Assembly (NCBI GenBank): GCA_023630585.1
Contig: CM042556.1
Span: 1,400,501-1,464,500, forward strand
Length of the DNA: 64,000 nt
Origin: Cranoglanis bouderius
Taxonomy: Eukaryota > Chordata > Actinopteri > Siluriformes > Cranoglanididae
Direction: 5' to 3'
The translations under genes and the position numbers were made by a program. This document shows positions 23,768-35,636 of this stretch, one piece after another; the stretch's first letter is position 1, and each line of letters starts with the position of its first letter. The notes under the pieces are model-generated. The model made no database searches and had not been told where the DNA came from. It saw nothing but the letters and a program-made list of their open reading frames with translations.

Positions 23768-25259
23768 TATATTTCTGCATAAATATGACCTAAAACATCA
23801 CCAGATTTTCACACAAGTCCTAAAAATAGATAAAGAGAACCCAATTAAACAAATGAGACAAAAATATTATTCATTGTCATTTATTTATTGAAGAAAATGA
23901 ACCAATATTACATACTACATATGTGAGTGGCAAAAGCATGTGAACCTTTGGTTTCAGTATTTTGTGTGAACCCCTTGTGCAGCAATAACTGCAACTAAAC
24001 ATTTCTGGTAACTGTTGATCAGTCCTGCACACCGGCTCGGAGGAATTTTAGCCAAGTCACTATAGAACAGCTTCAACTCTGGGATGTTGGTGGGTTTCCT
24101 CACATGAACTGTTTGCTTCAGGTCCTTCCACAAAATTTCTATTGGATTAAGGTCAGGATTTTGACTTGGCCATTCCATAATATTAACTATATTCTTCTTT
24201 AAATATTCTTCGGTAGAACAAATTGTGTGCTTAGATGTGTGTAAGACAATGACCTGTCTTGCTGCATGACCCACTTTCTCTTGAGATTCAGTTCATGGAC
24301 AGATGTCCTGACATTTTCCTTTAGAATTCACTGGTATAATTCAGAATTCATTGTTCCATCAATTATGGCAAGCCATCCCGGCCCAGATGCAGGCCCGAAT
24401 CATGATGCTACCTCTACCGTGTTTCACAGATGGGATACGGTTCTTATGCTGGAATGCAGTGTTTTTCTTTCTCCAGACATAACAGCTCTCATTTAATACA
24501 AAAATTATATTTTGGTCTCATGCATCCACAAATCATTTTTCCAGTAGCCTTCTGGCTTGTCAATGTGATCTTTAGCAAACTGCAGAAGGGCAGAAATGTT
24601 CTTTTTGGAGAGCAGTAGCTTTCTCTTAATGGTGCACTCATGAACATTAACATTAGCCAATGTGTGAGAGGCCTTTCATTGCTTAGAAGTTACCCTTGGT
24701 TCCTTTGTGACCTCGCAGACTATTACATGCCTTGCTCTTGGAATGATCTTTACCACTCTTGTAGAGGGTAACAGTGGTCTTGAATTTCCTCCATTTGGAC
24801 ACAATCTGTCTGACTGCACTCTGAGGAAAAAAGGTACACAATAAGATTCCTCGAAGAACAGTTTTGCTCCTTTTCAATAATTGTACCTTAAATCGTACAG
24901 AAAAGACCTCTGATGATATTGTTCAGTACCTTTTATGGTACAAATGAAATGAAGGTACATAATTGTTCTCACATCAAGGGTGCAGTAACCTTAAGTGATC
25001 GATAACTCCCTCTTTATTACATTTGCAAAAGGCTCACAATCTATGGACAAAAATAGGATAAAATAGTAAAGTTATATATAATCTCCACATTAAAACATGA
25101 AGCAACATTTAAATTTACTTACAATTGGCTTAAATATTCATTATCATAAAAGTTATAATAAAAAATAGGCAGGTACTGTGATATTTATAAAAACAAAATA
25201 CTTAACGCAGCTTTTTAAATAAATGTTTTCGTAAACAATCATGATAAATACATTCAATA

Positions 25260-26000
25260 CAACGCCATAATTTGTATCCACGCAATATGGCATTTGCTCT
25301 CCACTGCGCATGCCAGATCACATAAATCCGGCCACAATTACAGTTTCATGAATGATTGGTTGCTATGTTAACTATTACGCATAGCAACAAGACACTGATT
25401 GGTCGAAGTCGTTGCAGCCGTTACTGAATTTTCCGTCAGAACGGAGAGCGGGAAGCAGGCTATGTACGACTGGAGCACGGCCATGGCTTTTGCCTCTTTT
25501 TCAACATAAAAGCTGTTGAAATTAATAGAGGGTGGATTTGAATTATCAAAGTAGAAGAAGGCGAAATTTAAAGGTGAGTTTAGACTATTTATGTTTATAT
25601 TTAGTTCACAAGTCGAAGATGTAAATGTTTCAGCCACCGAACGTGCAATCAGCGAGTTAAATTAGCTTGATTATGTAGCTATGCATTAATTTATTTACAT
25701 TATTTATTACTTTACTTTTTTAGCGTCTCGCGTTTGAGAGCCGCGCTTTCAATACGCGACTCGAGACCCTAGCATTTTTTTTCTTTCTTCATTTTTTTTT
25801 TTATTTTGCTCTGTCTAGGTGTTTTTCTAAGAGCGCCCCTTGCGTGAACAGCACCTAGATGCAAATACTTTGAGCCGCTGCGCAACTGTCAAATACGTCC
25901 GTGTAGTGCACGCTCACAAAAAATATCTTACAGCAGTGCAGACGAACTGAGATACGCGTTCTGTGTGATCTGCCTACTCCTTCTCTGTGTTTAAAAGGAT
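25260..26000 (+). promoter_or_regulatory. GC-richer promoter-like block inside the nested transposon
   Basis: This block has higher CpG content than its surroundings, two CAAT-type motifs (GATTGGTTGC and GATTGGTCG at 25356-25405) and a possible first exon ending AAATTTAAAG at a GTGAGTTT donor (25572). Position and content suggest the promoter and untranslated exon of a gene carried by the transposon. There is no direct evidence of transcription. Confidence 0.35.
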
Positions 26001-26102
26001 ATGATTACCTGCTGCTGCCGCCCTATCTCTCAGATATACACACGTCATTCATTTTATTAGAGAAGTTTGTTGAAACTCAGCAAATGTGTCTTTGACTTTT
26101 AG

Positions 26103-26188
26103 ATTATGAAGTTGATGGGGAAACTGTCAGTGCTGGTCTCACGGATCACATGATAGCACAGCTTTTTGAGAAGTCTTTTAAGAAGCGA
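26103..26188 (+). other. Possible exon of a transposon-borne protein
   Basis: Bounded by the acceptor GACTTTTAG and the donor GTATGTTTT, 86 bp, open in one frame: YEVDGETVSAGLTDHMIAQL followed by FEKSFKKR. The style (xVDG, then a short helix) is reminiscent of small SAM-like modules seen in fish transposon-encoded proteins. A second open stretch, at about 26284-26357, reads DWFCMMPGEELDYQAFDLYM before GTAAGT. I do not recognise the gene. Confidence 0.4.
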
Positions 26189-26654
26189 GTATGTTTTCAC
26201 TGTAGATAAGTTGTGGATACTGTGTGGAAAACTGTTGCTCCCACAATCGTTTGATTAATGTACTTCGTGTTTCATATGACAAGGATTGGTTTTGTATGAT
26301 GCCAGGAGAGGAACTGGACTACCAAGCATTTGACCTATATATGGTTGATGACTTTTGTAAGTAAGAACCAGATATGCAGATAGGTCACTCACCTACAAAA
26401 AAAAGGTTTGTGCACATCTCATTACAATGTTTTTGATGCTTTTGCATCGTTTCATTTCTGCTTTAATAATGTTAATGTTAAGTAAATGCAAGGGTGTTGT
26501 GTGAAAAGTGGGGGGGAAATATTAAAAAGTCTAAATTGTATTGTTTACAGTTTGTTTGTGAAAATTTTTATATTGTAGATGGGAAATGTATTTTACATAC
26601 TGCAACATTTTAGTGTAATTGTATTTTGTGAAATGTTTTGCAGCAAATTTGCAG

Positions 26655-26845
26655 CAACTAGTGGCAGTGGCAACTCAGTGGTTAAGACGTTGGGCTACTG
26701 ATCAGAAGGTCTTGAGTTCAAACCCCAACACTGCCAAGCCACCACTGTTGGGCCCTTGAGCAAGGCCCTTAACCCTCAATTGCTCAGATGTATAAATGAA
26801 ATAAATGTAAGTCGCTGTGGATAAGGGCGTCTGGTAAATGGGAAG
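26655..26845 (+). mobile_element. tRNA-derived SINE
   Basis: Same family as 12505-12800: AACTCAGTGGTTAAGACGTT (A-box region), GAGTTCAAACCCC (B box), then CCTTGAGCAAGGCCCTTAAC and a tail AAGTCGCTGTGGATAAGGGC. It is inserted in the transposon at 24817-27308, making a third nesting level. Confidence 0.85.
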
Positions 26846-27693
26846 ATGCTTTTTAAAGAAATGATATTCTGTTAAAAATATATTTTTTAAACTTTACGGT
26901 AAACTGAAAGATGTATTTACAGTTACTGATATTAAATTGATGCCTTTTGGGTTCAATTGTTGAATGTGCATAGTATTCAGTAGGAACATGGCCTTTGATA
27001 GTTCTCAAAGGAACACATTTGACACAGTTAAGGTACAAAGGGGCTTGTCACTGAGTTGGTATCTTCAAGGATAAGACTTGTACGTTTGATGAAGGTACAA
27101 TATTTGTACCAGCAAGTTTTTTAAAAAAAAACAAAAGGTACAATTTGGTTGCCCATTGTACAATTCATGTCCTTAAAGGTACAAACTGGAATGATACAAT
27201 TTTGTTTCTTTATATTAAGGTACAATTCTGTCTCATTAAAAGGTACCACCCCAGTGACAATGGTTTGTACCTTCTTTAGCACAAAATTGTACCTTTTTTC
27301 CAAGAGTGTGTTGAGTCCAAACTCTTTAGAGATGGTTTTGTAACCTTTTCCAACCTGATCATCAACATCTCTTTTTCTGAGGTCCTCAGAAATATTTTTT
27401 TCATGCCATGATACACTTCCACAAACATGTTGTAAAGATCAGACTCTGATAGATCCCTGTTCTTTAAATTAAACAGGGTGCTTACTTTTGCCCCTCACTG
27501 ATATGTAATATTTGATCATTATCCTTAATAAATAAATGACCAAGTACAATATTCTTGTCTCATTTGTTTAACTGGGTTCTCTTTGTCTACTTTTAGGACT
27601 TGTGTGAAAATCTGATGATGTTTTAGGTCATATTTATGCAGAAATATAGAAAATTCTAAAGGATTTCACAAACTTTCATGCACCACTCTAAAT

Positions 27694-28816
27694 ATTGAAA
27701 ATTAGATTTTTTATTATTATTGATTTGGTTATACAAAATGTAACTAAAGTTATAACAACACAATTTTATTACTGCTGTTATTTACTGCTGTTATTCTCAC
27801 ATGCACACGTACCATAAAAAACATGCATGATTTATTGTTAGTGAAAACATCATCTTGCATTTACACAGAATGCCATCAACCAGAATCACTGCTTTCAAAT
27901 AAGTGTTTGTATCATTCCAACTGTATTTCAGAGCTGTTGTTCTCACTCACTCATTCACTTTCAGTAACCACTTATCATGGTCAGCATCATGGTGTTTCCG
28001 GAGCCTGTCCTGGGTGTGAAGCCAGTTCATTGCACAAACACATTCATAAACTCATTCAGAAGTAGGAGCAATTTATCTTAGCCAGTCCACCTACTGACAT
28101 GTTTGTTGGGAGTTTTTGCATAAAATGGAGAACCCAGAGGAAATCTACATGGACACGGGGAGAACATGCACAGAAGCTACACAGATAGTAACTCAAGCTC
28201 AGGATCAAACCTAGGGACTGCCTGCACCACCGTACCACCCAGAGCTGCTGCTATAAGGCAAAAGTACGCAGGGTAAATTAGTATACATATTATTCACTGA
28301 AGCCCTGCCAGATACAAATAAAATTTCCAAGCATTAATTTAACACTGTGAAATTTGCTGCATGAGATAAAGTAAATATTTGACCATGACATTTGCATCAC
28401 TGTGTTCTTGCCCCAAATGCGGTCCCACAACCAAGACAAGTTCAGTATCTCTAGTTTGGTGTATAAAGTATAGTTTAGTTTTGCATGGAAGCTACAAGGC
28501 TAATGAGAAAGCAAAGCTTATAGCTACCAGTTTAGCAAAGTGCCAACTAAATCATGTCTAAATCAATACATGCCTGCCTTAAACTGTGCTGAGTTATTAA
28601 GAAGGTTATGAAAAATGAAAATGTGAATGCTGGATGCAATATTTTGACATTTAAAACCCCCATGGACCATCTTTCATGAAAACTACCATGATGATCAAAG
28701 CTGGGCATCCGTGTGCAGCAGGCAGTCAAAAAGCCTATTTGAGAACTTATACAAAATGCAAATCTAACAGAATTGTTTTGATTGTGGTTGGTTCCTGCAT
28801 CAGCTTGCCTCATAAT
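27694..28816. other. Non-coding, no gene seen
   Basis: No exon is supported. A stretch near 28130-28230 (AGAACATGCACAGAAGC) recalls a common fish SINE/LINE tail, too degraded to classify. Confidence 0.4.
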
Positions 28817-29533
28817 CAGTGTTGGGGAGTAGCTAACTAAAAGTAGAGACGCTACTAACTTAACTACATTTTTCAGTAGCGTGTCTGTAGCTCTACTACT
28901 TTAAAAATAGTGTAGCTTTTCCAGTAACGAGTTAGTTTTTCAAACGAATAGTGATGTAGAGTGACCAATTTTTACGGTTTTTTTGTCCAATTATAACGGT
29001 GCACTTCATTGCATATCTACTGTGCCTGCTTGCTTCACAGGAATTAAGAGTCTCACTATAGCTCACATGGATAGGAAGTGGACACGTACAGCGACCAATT
29101 GGAACTATTGGAAGTATCAATTATTCAAGTTCGACACACTATTCCTTATTATCCATGATGGAGCAGGAGATGGCAACTGATTCTGATAATGAGAAAACCC
29201 GTGGCCTTATTTGTCGAAGTTCATGTTCCTTAACGGATCAAATAATACATCTTATTCCTTTATATGTACTCTTTGCAAACCAAAGATTAAAATACTTCGT
29301 CCAGTACTTCGATTATATTACGACGTCCACGAGTTCAAGCACAAAATTTAAGGATGCATATAGAGGTGAATGTGATTGTCATGTTAAATTGATAAGTAGC
29401 CTGATGTGCACATTATAAATTAATAATTGTTCTGAAATATTTTGAGATTGTGTTTAATTTCTGTATGCAAAGTTATACACAGTTATTCATAAGCTGATTC
29501 ATAATCATGACATACTAAACATGTTGCTCATTT
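28817..29533. mobile_element. hAT-like non-autonomous element, left part
   Basis: Starts CAGTGTTGGGGAGTAGCTAA and has repeated AGTAGC-type motifs, a very common hAT-like repeat terminus in fish. Related text (GTAGTTAGACTACTTTTTGT) resumes at 31026-31073 after the Tc1 insertion. The expected right terminus is truncated. Confidence 0.6.
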
Positions 29534-29534
29534 A

Positions 29535-31024
29535 CAGTGGGTATAGAAAAGAATCACCCCCTTTAAAATAATCACATTTTGTTGCTTTTCAGCCTGAAAT
29601 GAAGACGGACACAGTTTTTGTTTTATCCAGCTGTATTTACTCAGTGCAACTTATAACATCCAAGTGAAAGATAAAACACCAACATGTCAGAAAATAATAA
29701 TACTTTTTTTTTTTTTTTTTAAACAGAAACAGTGTTGGAAAAAGGATCACCTCCCTCCTAAAAATGACTTGTAAACTCAATAAGGTGTAGCTAATCACCT
29801 TCTCAATGGCACACAGCCATTTGACTTTCAACTGTGATCAGCTGTGGTCATTTTGATTAGCTCAGCATGAAAATAGCTTTCCTGGAGCATTTTGTAGAAC
29901 AACTGAAGCAAACAGTCAACTATGGGTGGCAAGGCACTGTCAAAGGATCTCCGGGATAAAGTTCTGGACAGTCACAAGTCAGGAGATGGATACAAAAAAA
30001 TTCAAAGGCTTTATCAATGGCTAGAAGCACAGTGAAGTCTATTATTAAGAAGTGGAAGGTATTTGGTACAACACAGACCCTACCTGGATCAGGACGTTGC
30101 TCCAAACTGGATGAAAGAGCCAGGAGGAAACTGGTCAGAGAGGCTACCAAGAGGCCTACAGCAACTCTGAAGCAGTTGCAGGAATTTATGACAAAGAGTG
30201 GTCATTGTGTGCATGTGACAACAATATCACAAATTCCCCACAAATGTGGCTTGTATGGGAGGGTTGCAAGAAAAAAGCCACTCCTTAAGAAAGGCCACAT
30301 GAACGCACCTTGAAGATTCTGAAGCCAAATGGAAAAAGGTGTTATGGTCAGATGAGACTAAAATTGAATTATTTGGCCTCAACACCAAACGATATGTCTG
30401 GCAGAAATCCAACACAGCTCACCATCCAAATAACACCATTCCTACAGTAAAGCATGGAGGTGGTAATATCCTGTTATGGGGGTGTTTCTCTGCAGCAGGG
30501 ACTGGAGCACTTGTCAGGATAGAAGGAAAATTGATGGGGCAAAATACCGTCAAATTCTTGAGGAAAATCTGCTGCCCTCTGCCAGAAAGTTGTCAATGGG
30601 AAGAAGGTTTACCTTCCAACATGACAATGACCCAAAGCACACAGCAAAACTGACCACACAGTGGTTAAAGGAGAAAAAGGTGAATGGCCTTGCATGACCT
30701 AGTCAGAGCCTTTCTGCAAAGAAGAGTGGGCAAATATTTTAACGTCTAGATGTGCAAAGTAGAGACATATCCCAAAAGACTAAAGGCTGTAATTAAAACA
30801 TTAAGGCAAATTAAAGCAAGGGGGTGATCCTTTTTCCAACTCAGTGATTCTGTTTTTTAATTTTTTTTTCTATGTTGGTGTTATATCTTTCACTTGGATG
30901 TTATAAGTTGCACTGAGTAAATACAGCTGGATAAAACAAAAACTGTGTCTGTCTTCTTTTCAGGCTGAAAAGCAACAAAATGTGATTATTTTAAAGGGGG
31001 GGTGATTCTTTTTTATACCTACTG
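29535..31024 (+). mobile_element. Tc1-like transposon, both ends present
   Basis: Terminal repeats CAGTGGGTATAGAAAAGAAT and TTCTTTTTTATACCTACTG, flanked by TA on each side. The subterminal phrase TTTTATCCAGCTGTATTTAC recurs inverted near 30920. Plus-strand transposase pieces: ARRKLVREATKRPTATLKQL (30117), MLWSDETKIELFGLN (30339) and FTFQHDNDPKHTAKLTTQWL (about 30610). The end of the catalytic domain is deleted after EKKVNGLA, and several stops occur. Confidence 0.88.
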
Positions 31025-31074
31025 TATGTAGTTTCAATGTAGTTAGACTACTTTTTGTTAGTAACTTGTGTAGT

Positions 31075-31510
31075 TAGAGATGGGCGATATGGACTTAAAA
31101 CTATATCACGATATTTTCTGGTATTTATTGCGATAACAATATCAGTGACAAAATAAATATAGTACCATTCACCACTGTTTTTGGCTACAAGTGATAGCTG
31201 CATGCAGTCTTGAGAGCCTCAGAAACACAACCATTGATCTAAAAGTAAACCTTACCCATCATCAGATAGGCTCCTAAAATATACCAATTACATAAACAGT
31301 AAAAATCCAAACACCAGGCTCCTCGTTTAGCGATAAACTCCTCCTCAGCTTCACATCCGCCTGCTGCACGTGAGCTGCAAATGGGTCGCAGACCGTCACA
31401 CACAGAAATACGTCATCAACTAGGCTTTATCGTTATTATTAAGGCTAATTCTTATTGTGGGGAGAATTTCTACCAGTATATTGCAAATGATAAAATATCA
31501 CCCATCCCTA
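31075..31510. mobile_element. MITE, hAT-like
   Basis: Left end TAGAGATGGGCGATATGGAC is mirrored by TATCACCCATCCCTA at the right. The subterminal phrase CGATATTTT and its relatives recur. It is 436 bp and carries no coding sequence. It directly abuts the hAT-like fragment at 31026-31073. Confidence 0.7.
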
Positions 31511-31539
31511 GAATATGGTAAGGATGTCTAGAGACAGGT

Positions 31540-31705
31540 TCAAAAAAGAACTCTGATAGGTTGTTAATGCACCTTTAAGAGAGGGTTCCAATTAGAACCT
31601 TTTTAAAAGGGTTCGAAATTAAATTTTAAGGTTCGCCTACGGTTTCAATCTCCAGGAACCTCAAAAGGTTCATTTTTGAACCTTTTCTTCTTAGAATGTT
31701 ATCTC
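31540..31705. repeat. DNA-transposon remnant rich in GGTTC/GAACC
   Basis: Repeated GGTTC and GAACC pentamers (GAGGGTTCCAATTAGAACCT; CTCAAAAGGTTCATTTTTGA) ending at TCTTCTTAGAATG, consistent with the inner and outer end of a short inverted-repeat element. The other terminus is not certain. Confidence 0.45.
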
Positions 31706-32442
31706 AATGTCTGTAAAAATTAACTGTTATCTATAAAAATATACTAAATACCAGTAATAACAGTAACATCTTGAATGTGGAATTACTGGAATTACATCCC
31801 AGAGTTAGAAATTTCCCAACGTTTTAAGGTGGAATTTACATTAGAAGTGAGTCACATAACAAAATATAGTCCCAATTATGTTTAAGTTTATCTAAGTGTT
31901 TATTATTATGTTAAGGTATTACTAAGGCAAACCATATACTTTAAGGCAAGTAACAATTCAGACATTTGGTTTGCTGGTATTTATAACCTCCTTCCCTTAT
32001 TTGCTGGCTACATTAGACTGTCTTCTACATTACAAAACTTAATTAAGCAAACTTTGGATAACAAGCATCTACTGGCTGACCAAATACATCTGGATTAAAT
32101 GCATTGTGCATTTTATTATTTGTCCATTGTTTCATTAATTGTGTTTTTGCTTCCCAATAAATTGTGTAAGGTCATTGTATCCATACGAGTTTCGGTAGTC
32201 TGAACACTTTTACTGTCAGCAATCATTCTTTTTTAAATGCATTCTTACTCAATTCAGCTGTGAAATTGTTACTGTAAATTATACTGTTAAATATACGTTT
32301 AGCGCGGCTGTTGTTCTTCGCAATCTCGGATAAAGAAAACACACATGCCCACCAACACAACGGTCTCAGAAACCCCCTTCCAAACAGAGACCACCGGCCC
32401 GCCATTCAGCCAAAGACAATAGTGCGCGCCAAAGACTCGCGG

Positions 32443-32456
32443 GTTACCATGGCGAC
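32443..32456. promoter_or_regulatory. RFX-type X-box
   Basis: GTTACCATGGCGAC fits the X-box consensus RYYNYY-N2-RRNRAC at every position. RFX factors use this site in promoters of many ciliary genes and in MHC-II-type promoters. It lies in a CpG-containing stretch. A minus-strand ATG (32405) is 38 bp to one side and a plus-strand ATG (32466) is 10 bp to the other, but neither opens a frame I can assign. A site of this length can also occur by chance. Confidence 0.5.
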
Positions 32457-32997
32457 ACGCAACTTATGGCGTTGCCAGTCCACGTGAAAATCCCCGAATT
32501 ACCTTTGTGAAAATAGGTCACTGACCCATTAAGGAGAATGCGCAATTCACCCCATCCTCCCAAAACAAACACTTATTGATGACCATAGATACCGCAAATA
32601 TTAGCCAAACTACCCTTCTCATATTTATTGGAGAGTTTTCCGCTTTAAAAATATCAAGCGTGCGTGTGGTTTGCATTGCATACAACTGTAACATTAATTG
32701 TATACGAACGAGGTCTTATGATTGTGCAATTGTGAGGTTTTAATAGCCCATTAGAAGGCTACGGACAGGCACAGATAAGCTTACTGAGGACTGTGGGTGA
32801 ATTTTTGTATGAAACTGCTTTGTTATGGTATGCATTTTAATTTTGTGCTGTTAAAGCGAGTTTAAGCAGCACTGCAATTTTTACAGCACCATGTTCCGAC
32901 GCAGACCGTGTCTTAGAGAATTTGCTGAGAAATAAATACATTCATAGATTAATAGAACAAACATTATGGTACTAAGAACTGTGTGCGTTTCTCTTAC

Positions 32998-33238
32998 CTG
33001 GAGATTTAGCATCGGATCTAAACAACCTAACTGCCTGCTCGCTCCACTTATGGGCTAAATCCTAATTACTGCGCTGTACTTTTTTATCCTTTCCAGAAAA
33101 GCCGCACACTGTAGGCAGATAGGGCTGATTAACCCACAACCACAATAGCGTCCTCAGCTCACAACATTCTTCCGCTCGCACTCCATCTCTGCTTTACGTC
33201 TCTAACACACACCTGCCAAATGCAACTGACTTTTATAG
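32998..33238 (-). promoter_or_regulatory. Candidate minus-strand promoter and untranslated first exon
   Basis: CTATAAAAG at 33238-33230 is a consensus TATA box on the minus strand, predicting a start near 33205. About 200 bp downstream, TCTCCAG followed by GTAAGAG (donor at 32997) is a near-ideal 5' splice site. The segment between has stops in every frame, so it would be a non-coding exon. Orientation and position suit the 5' end of the crumbs gene, with a first intron of up to 30 kb, but no sequence links them. It could instead belong to an unannotated transcript. Confidence 0.45.
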
Positions 33239-33259
33239 ACCAAATAGGAGGACATATCC

Positions 33260-34205
33260 TTATCTGTATCTTACTGGAGCAGAGGCTGGTACCCAGTTAT
33301 CACAACAAAAAAATAAGGTTATGTAGGCTATGTACTCAGACAAATTCCTTTAGCTACACGAAATCAGACCACATCAGACCTTAAAACAACATTGCTTCAA
33401 TGGATCCTTCTCACATCTCTAAACTTCGTGAAACCATCTTATTCTAACAGTAGATATATAATTATTCAGGTTGCGAACTTTCTAGAACTAATTACGCAGA
33501 AAATCCAGGCTTTAATTCGCCATTACCCAATTTGAACATCATCATGGTGAGTAGCAGCGCTCTGGACCTTCTGAAATAAGATCGGCCCAACTCCATCGCC
33601 TCCTGGGACTTCTGGACTCCACTTCTAATAATTCCAATGCTCAAAATGTTTCCTCAGCATCTCCTTGGGTCGCTCCGACTTTCTTTATTACAGGGAACAG
33701 AAGTTGTGGGTGTGTGAGTGTCCCATGCTGCAGCAGTGTATTCGGACGGGCCTTACGCCGTTAGGGTCAGAGGTAAAACACGGACTGGAACATGTTGGAC
33801 CTGACTCTGGTGTGGACTAGGGTGACTGTCTCTGTAATCGAAGCTCATCAGTCAGTAAATTAAAATTCTGTTCCTTCTGTCTCTCTGATTTACAGCGTTT
33901 TGGTTTCTCGTTCATGTTACAGATCCGTTATTTGTGTTGTCCTCTTTTAAGATACTTTCACGGTCACCTCTACAGCTCAGCTGCTCTGTGTCAATTCAGT
34001 TAGTGGGTATGACTGAATGTAAATAAAAGTGAAGCAAAATGTAAATGGAGGTAAATCTTAAATTTCACTTTGACTGATTTTCTTTTATAAAGCTTTCATT
34101 CTCACATAATTATCCAAAGCACATAGAATCCTTTAGCCAGTAAATAACTAACTTTGGTTTGTTTATACAAGTACATTTGACAGAATGCCATGTCTGTCTC
34201 CATTA
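33260..34205. other. Non-repetitive, no gene assigned
   Basis: Apparently single-copy DNA upstream of the candidate minus-strand promoter. No supported exon. It could hold further regulatory sequence. Confidence 0.35.
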
Positions 34206-35636
34206 CAGTGCTGTGAAAAATATGAAAAAATATTGCCCCCATCCTGATTTCTTCTGTTTTTGTGTATATCTCATACGAAATAGTTTTAGATCTTCAAAGA
34301 AAATAGAACATAAAACAAAGGTGACCTGAGTTAACAAACAATACAATTTTTTTGTTGTTGTTGTTGTGTTGTTTTTTTTGTTTTTTTTTGTTTTTTTTGA
34401 AGCAAAAAAGTTATCCAACAGTTATCCAACATGTGAAAACCTAATTGCCCCCTTAAATTTAAAATCTGGTCGTGCCACCTTTAGCAGCAATAACTGCAAG
34501 CAAATGGTTCCGAAAACTGGAGATCAATCTTTCACTTATTTCTAGGACTAGGATTTACTCCTGCAATTTTGACCATTGTCTTGAATCCAGTTGCGCTTGA
34601 GTTTTAACTTACGTACTGAAGACTGGACATTCTCCTTTAGGATCTTCTGTTAAAGAGCAGAATTCATGTTTCCCTCAATTCTTGCAAGTTGCCCAGGCCC
34701 TGAAGCAGAAAAGCATCCCCACACCATCACACTTCCACCGCCATGCTTGACTGTAGGTATGATGTTCTTTTTGAGGAATTCTGTGTTTGGTTTATGCCAC
34801 TTTTGACTCATCAGTCCACAAAACATTTTCCCAAAAGGTGTGAGGATCATCAAGGTGTGTTTTGGCAAAATTCAGATGAGCCTTAATGTTCTTCTGGGTT
34901 AGCAGTGGTTTTCGCCTCGCCACACTTCCATGGATACCATTTTTGCCCAGTGTCTTTCTGATAGTGGAGTCATGAACAGTCACCTTTATTGATGCAAGAG
35001 AGGCCTGTAGGTCATTTGATGTTGTCCTTGGCTCTTTTGTGACTTCCTGGATGAGTAGTTGCTGTGCTCTTGGAGGAATTTTGGAAGGTTGACCACTATT
35101 GGGGAGGTTCACTTCTGTGCTGAGTTTTTCCATTTGGAGATAATGGCTCTCACTGTGGTCCTTTGGAGTCCCAGAGCCGTTGAAATAGCTTTGTAATAGC
35201 TTTGTGATGTATTTCAATCACCTTCTTCCTCATCATTTCTGGAATTTCTTTCAATTTTTGTTACTGGGTAAGACCTTTTAACCAACTTCATGCTGCTGAA
35301 AAAGTTCTACTTAATTGTTGATTTGATTGAACAGGGTTTGCAGTAATCAGGCCTGGTTGCGCCGAATCCAGCTGAACCCCATGATGAATGCAGTTTCACA
35401 GAATTGGGGAATTAGTAACTACAGGGGCAAATACATTTTCACACAGGCACAATTTGTATTGGATAACTTTTTTGCTTCAGTAACTAACATTACCATTTAA
35501 AAACTGTATATTGTGTTTACTCAGGTTGCCTTTGTTTTATCTTAGATTTTGTTTTAATTTCTGAAACAATTTATTATGAGATATATACAAAAAACAGAAG
35601 AAATCAGAATGGGGCAAATACTTTTTCACAGCACTG
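34206..35636 (-). mobile_element. Tc1-like transposon, complete ends
   Basis: Ends CAGTGCTGTGAAAAATATGA and TACTTTTTCACAGCACTG are inverted and flanked by TA on both sides. The transposase is on the minus strand: ESHYLQMEKLSTEVNLPNSG (DNA-binding region, from 35217), HTFWENVLWTDESKVA (about 34830), and IPTVKHGGGSVMVWGCFSAS (34740). The catalytic C-terminal part is missing between about 34650 and 34440, so it is a deletion derivative. Confidence 0.88.

Larger units (their letters stand above)
24817..27308. mobile_element. DNA transposon of uncertain superfamily, nested in Tc1
   Basis: Ends CACTCTGAGGAAAAAAGGTA and TACCTTTTTTCCAAGAGTG are inverted copies. Several further GGTAC-containing repeats fill about 150-300 bp at each end. 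The interior has a GC-richer promoter-like block (25260-25560), a possible spliced exon (26103-26188) and a tRNA-SINE (26655-26845). No DDE transposase was found. The superfamily is not assigned, because I could not define the target-site duplication. Confidence 0.75.
22961..27693 (-). mobile_element. Tc1-like transposon split by two nested insertions
   Basis: The left terminus ACAGTGGTGCTTGAAAGTTT at 22961 is mirrored by ACAAACTTTCATGCACCACT near 27690. Minus-strand transposase text lies at 24274-23954 (PSQNPDLNPIEILWKDLKQT), and more of the DNA-binding region at 27310-27420. A 767-bp MITE sits in its left inverted repeat (23001-23767), and a 2.5-kb DNA element interrupts the transposase (24817-27308). 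Joining the flanks restores continuous Tc1 sequence at both sites. Confidence 0.88.

Noticed and set aside
32223..32405. Minus-strand frame starting MAGRWSLFGRGFLRPLCWWA as the crumbs signal-peptide exon
   Set aside because: It has a start codon near an X-box and some hydrophobic residues, but no good donor in phase 1 (the only candidate is AAAC|GTATAT), and the N-terminus is unusually basic. Not supported.
32466..32510. Plus-strand frame MALPVHVKIPELPL as the start of a ciliary gene such as ODF2, GLE1's neighbour in humans
   Set aside because: It stops after 14 codons, and no ODF2 coiled-coil exons occur between here and GLE1.
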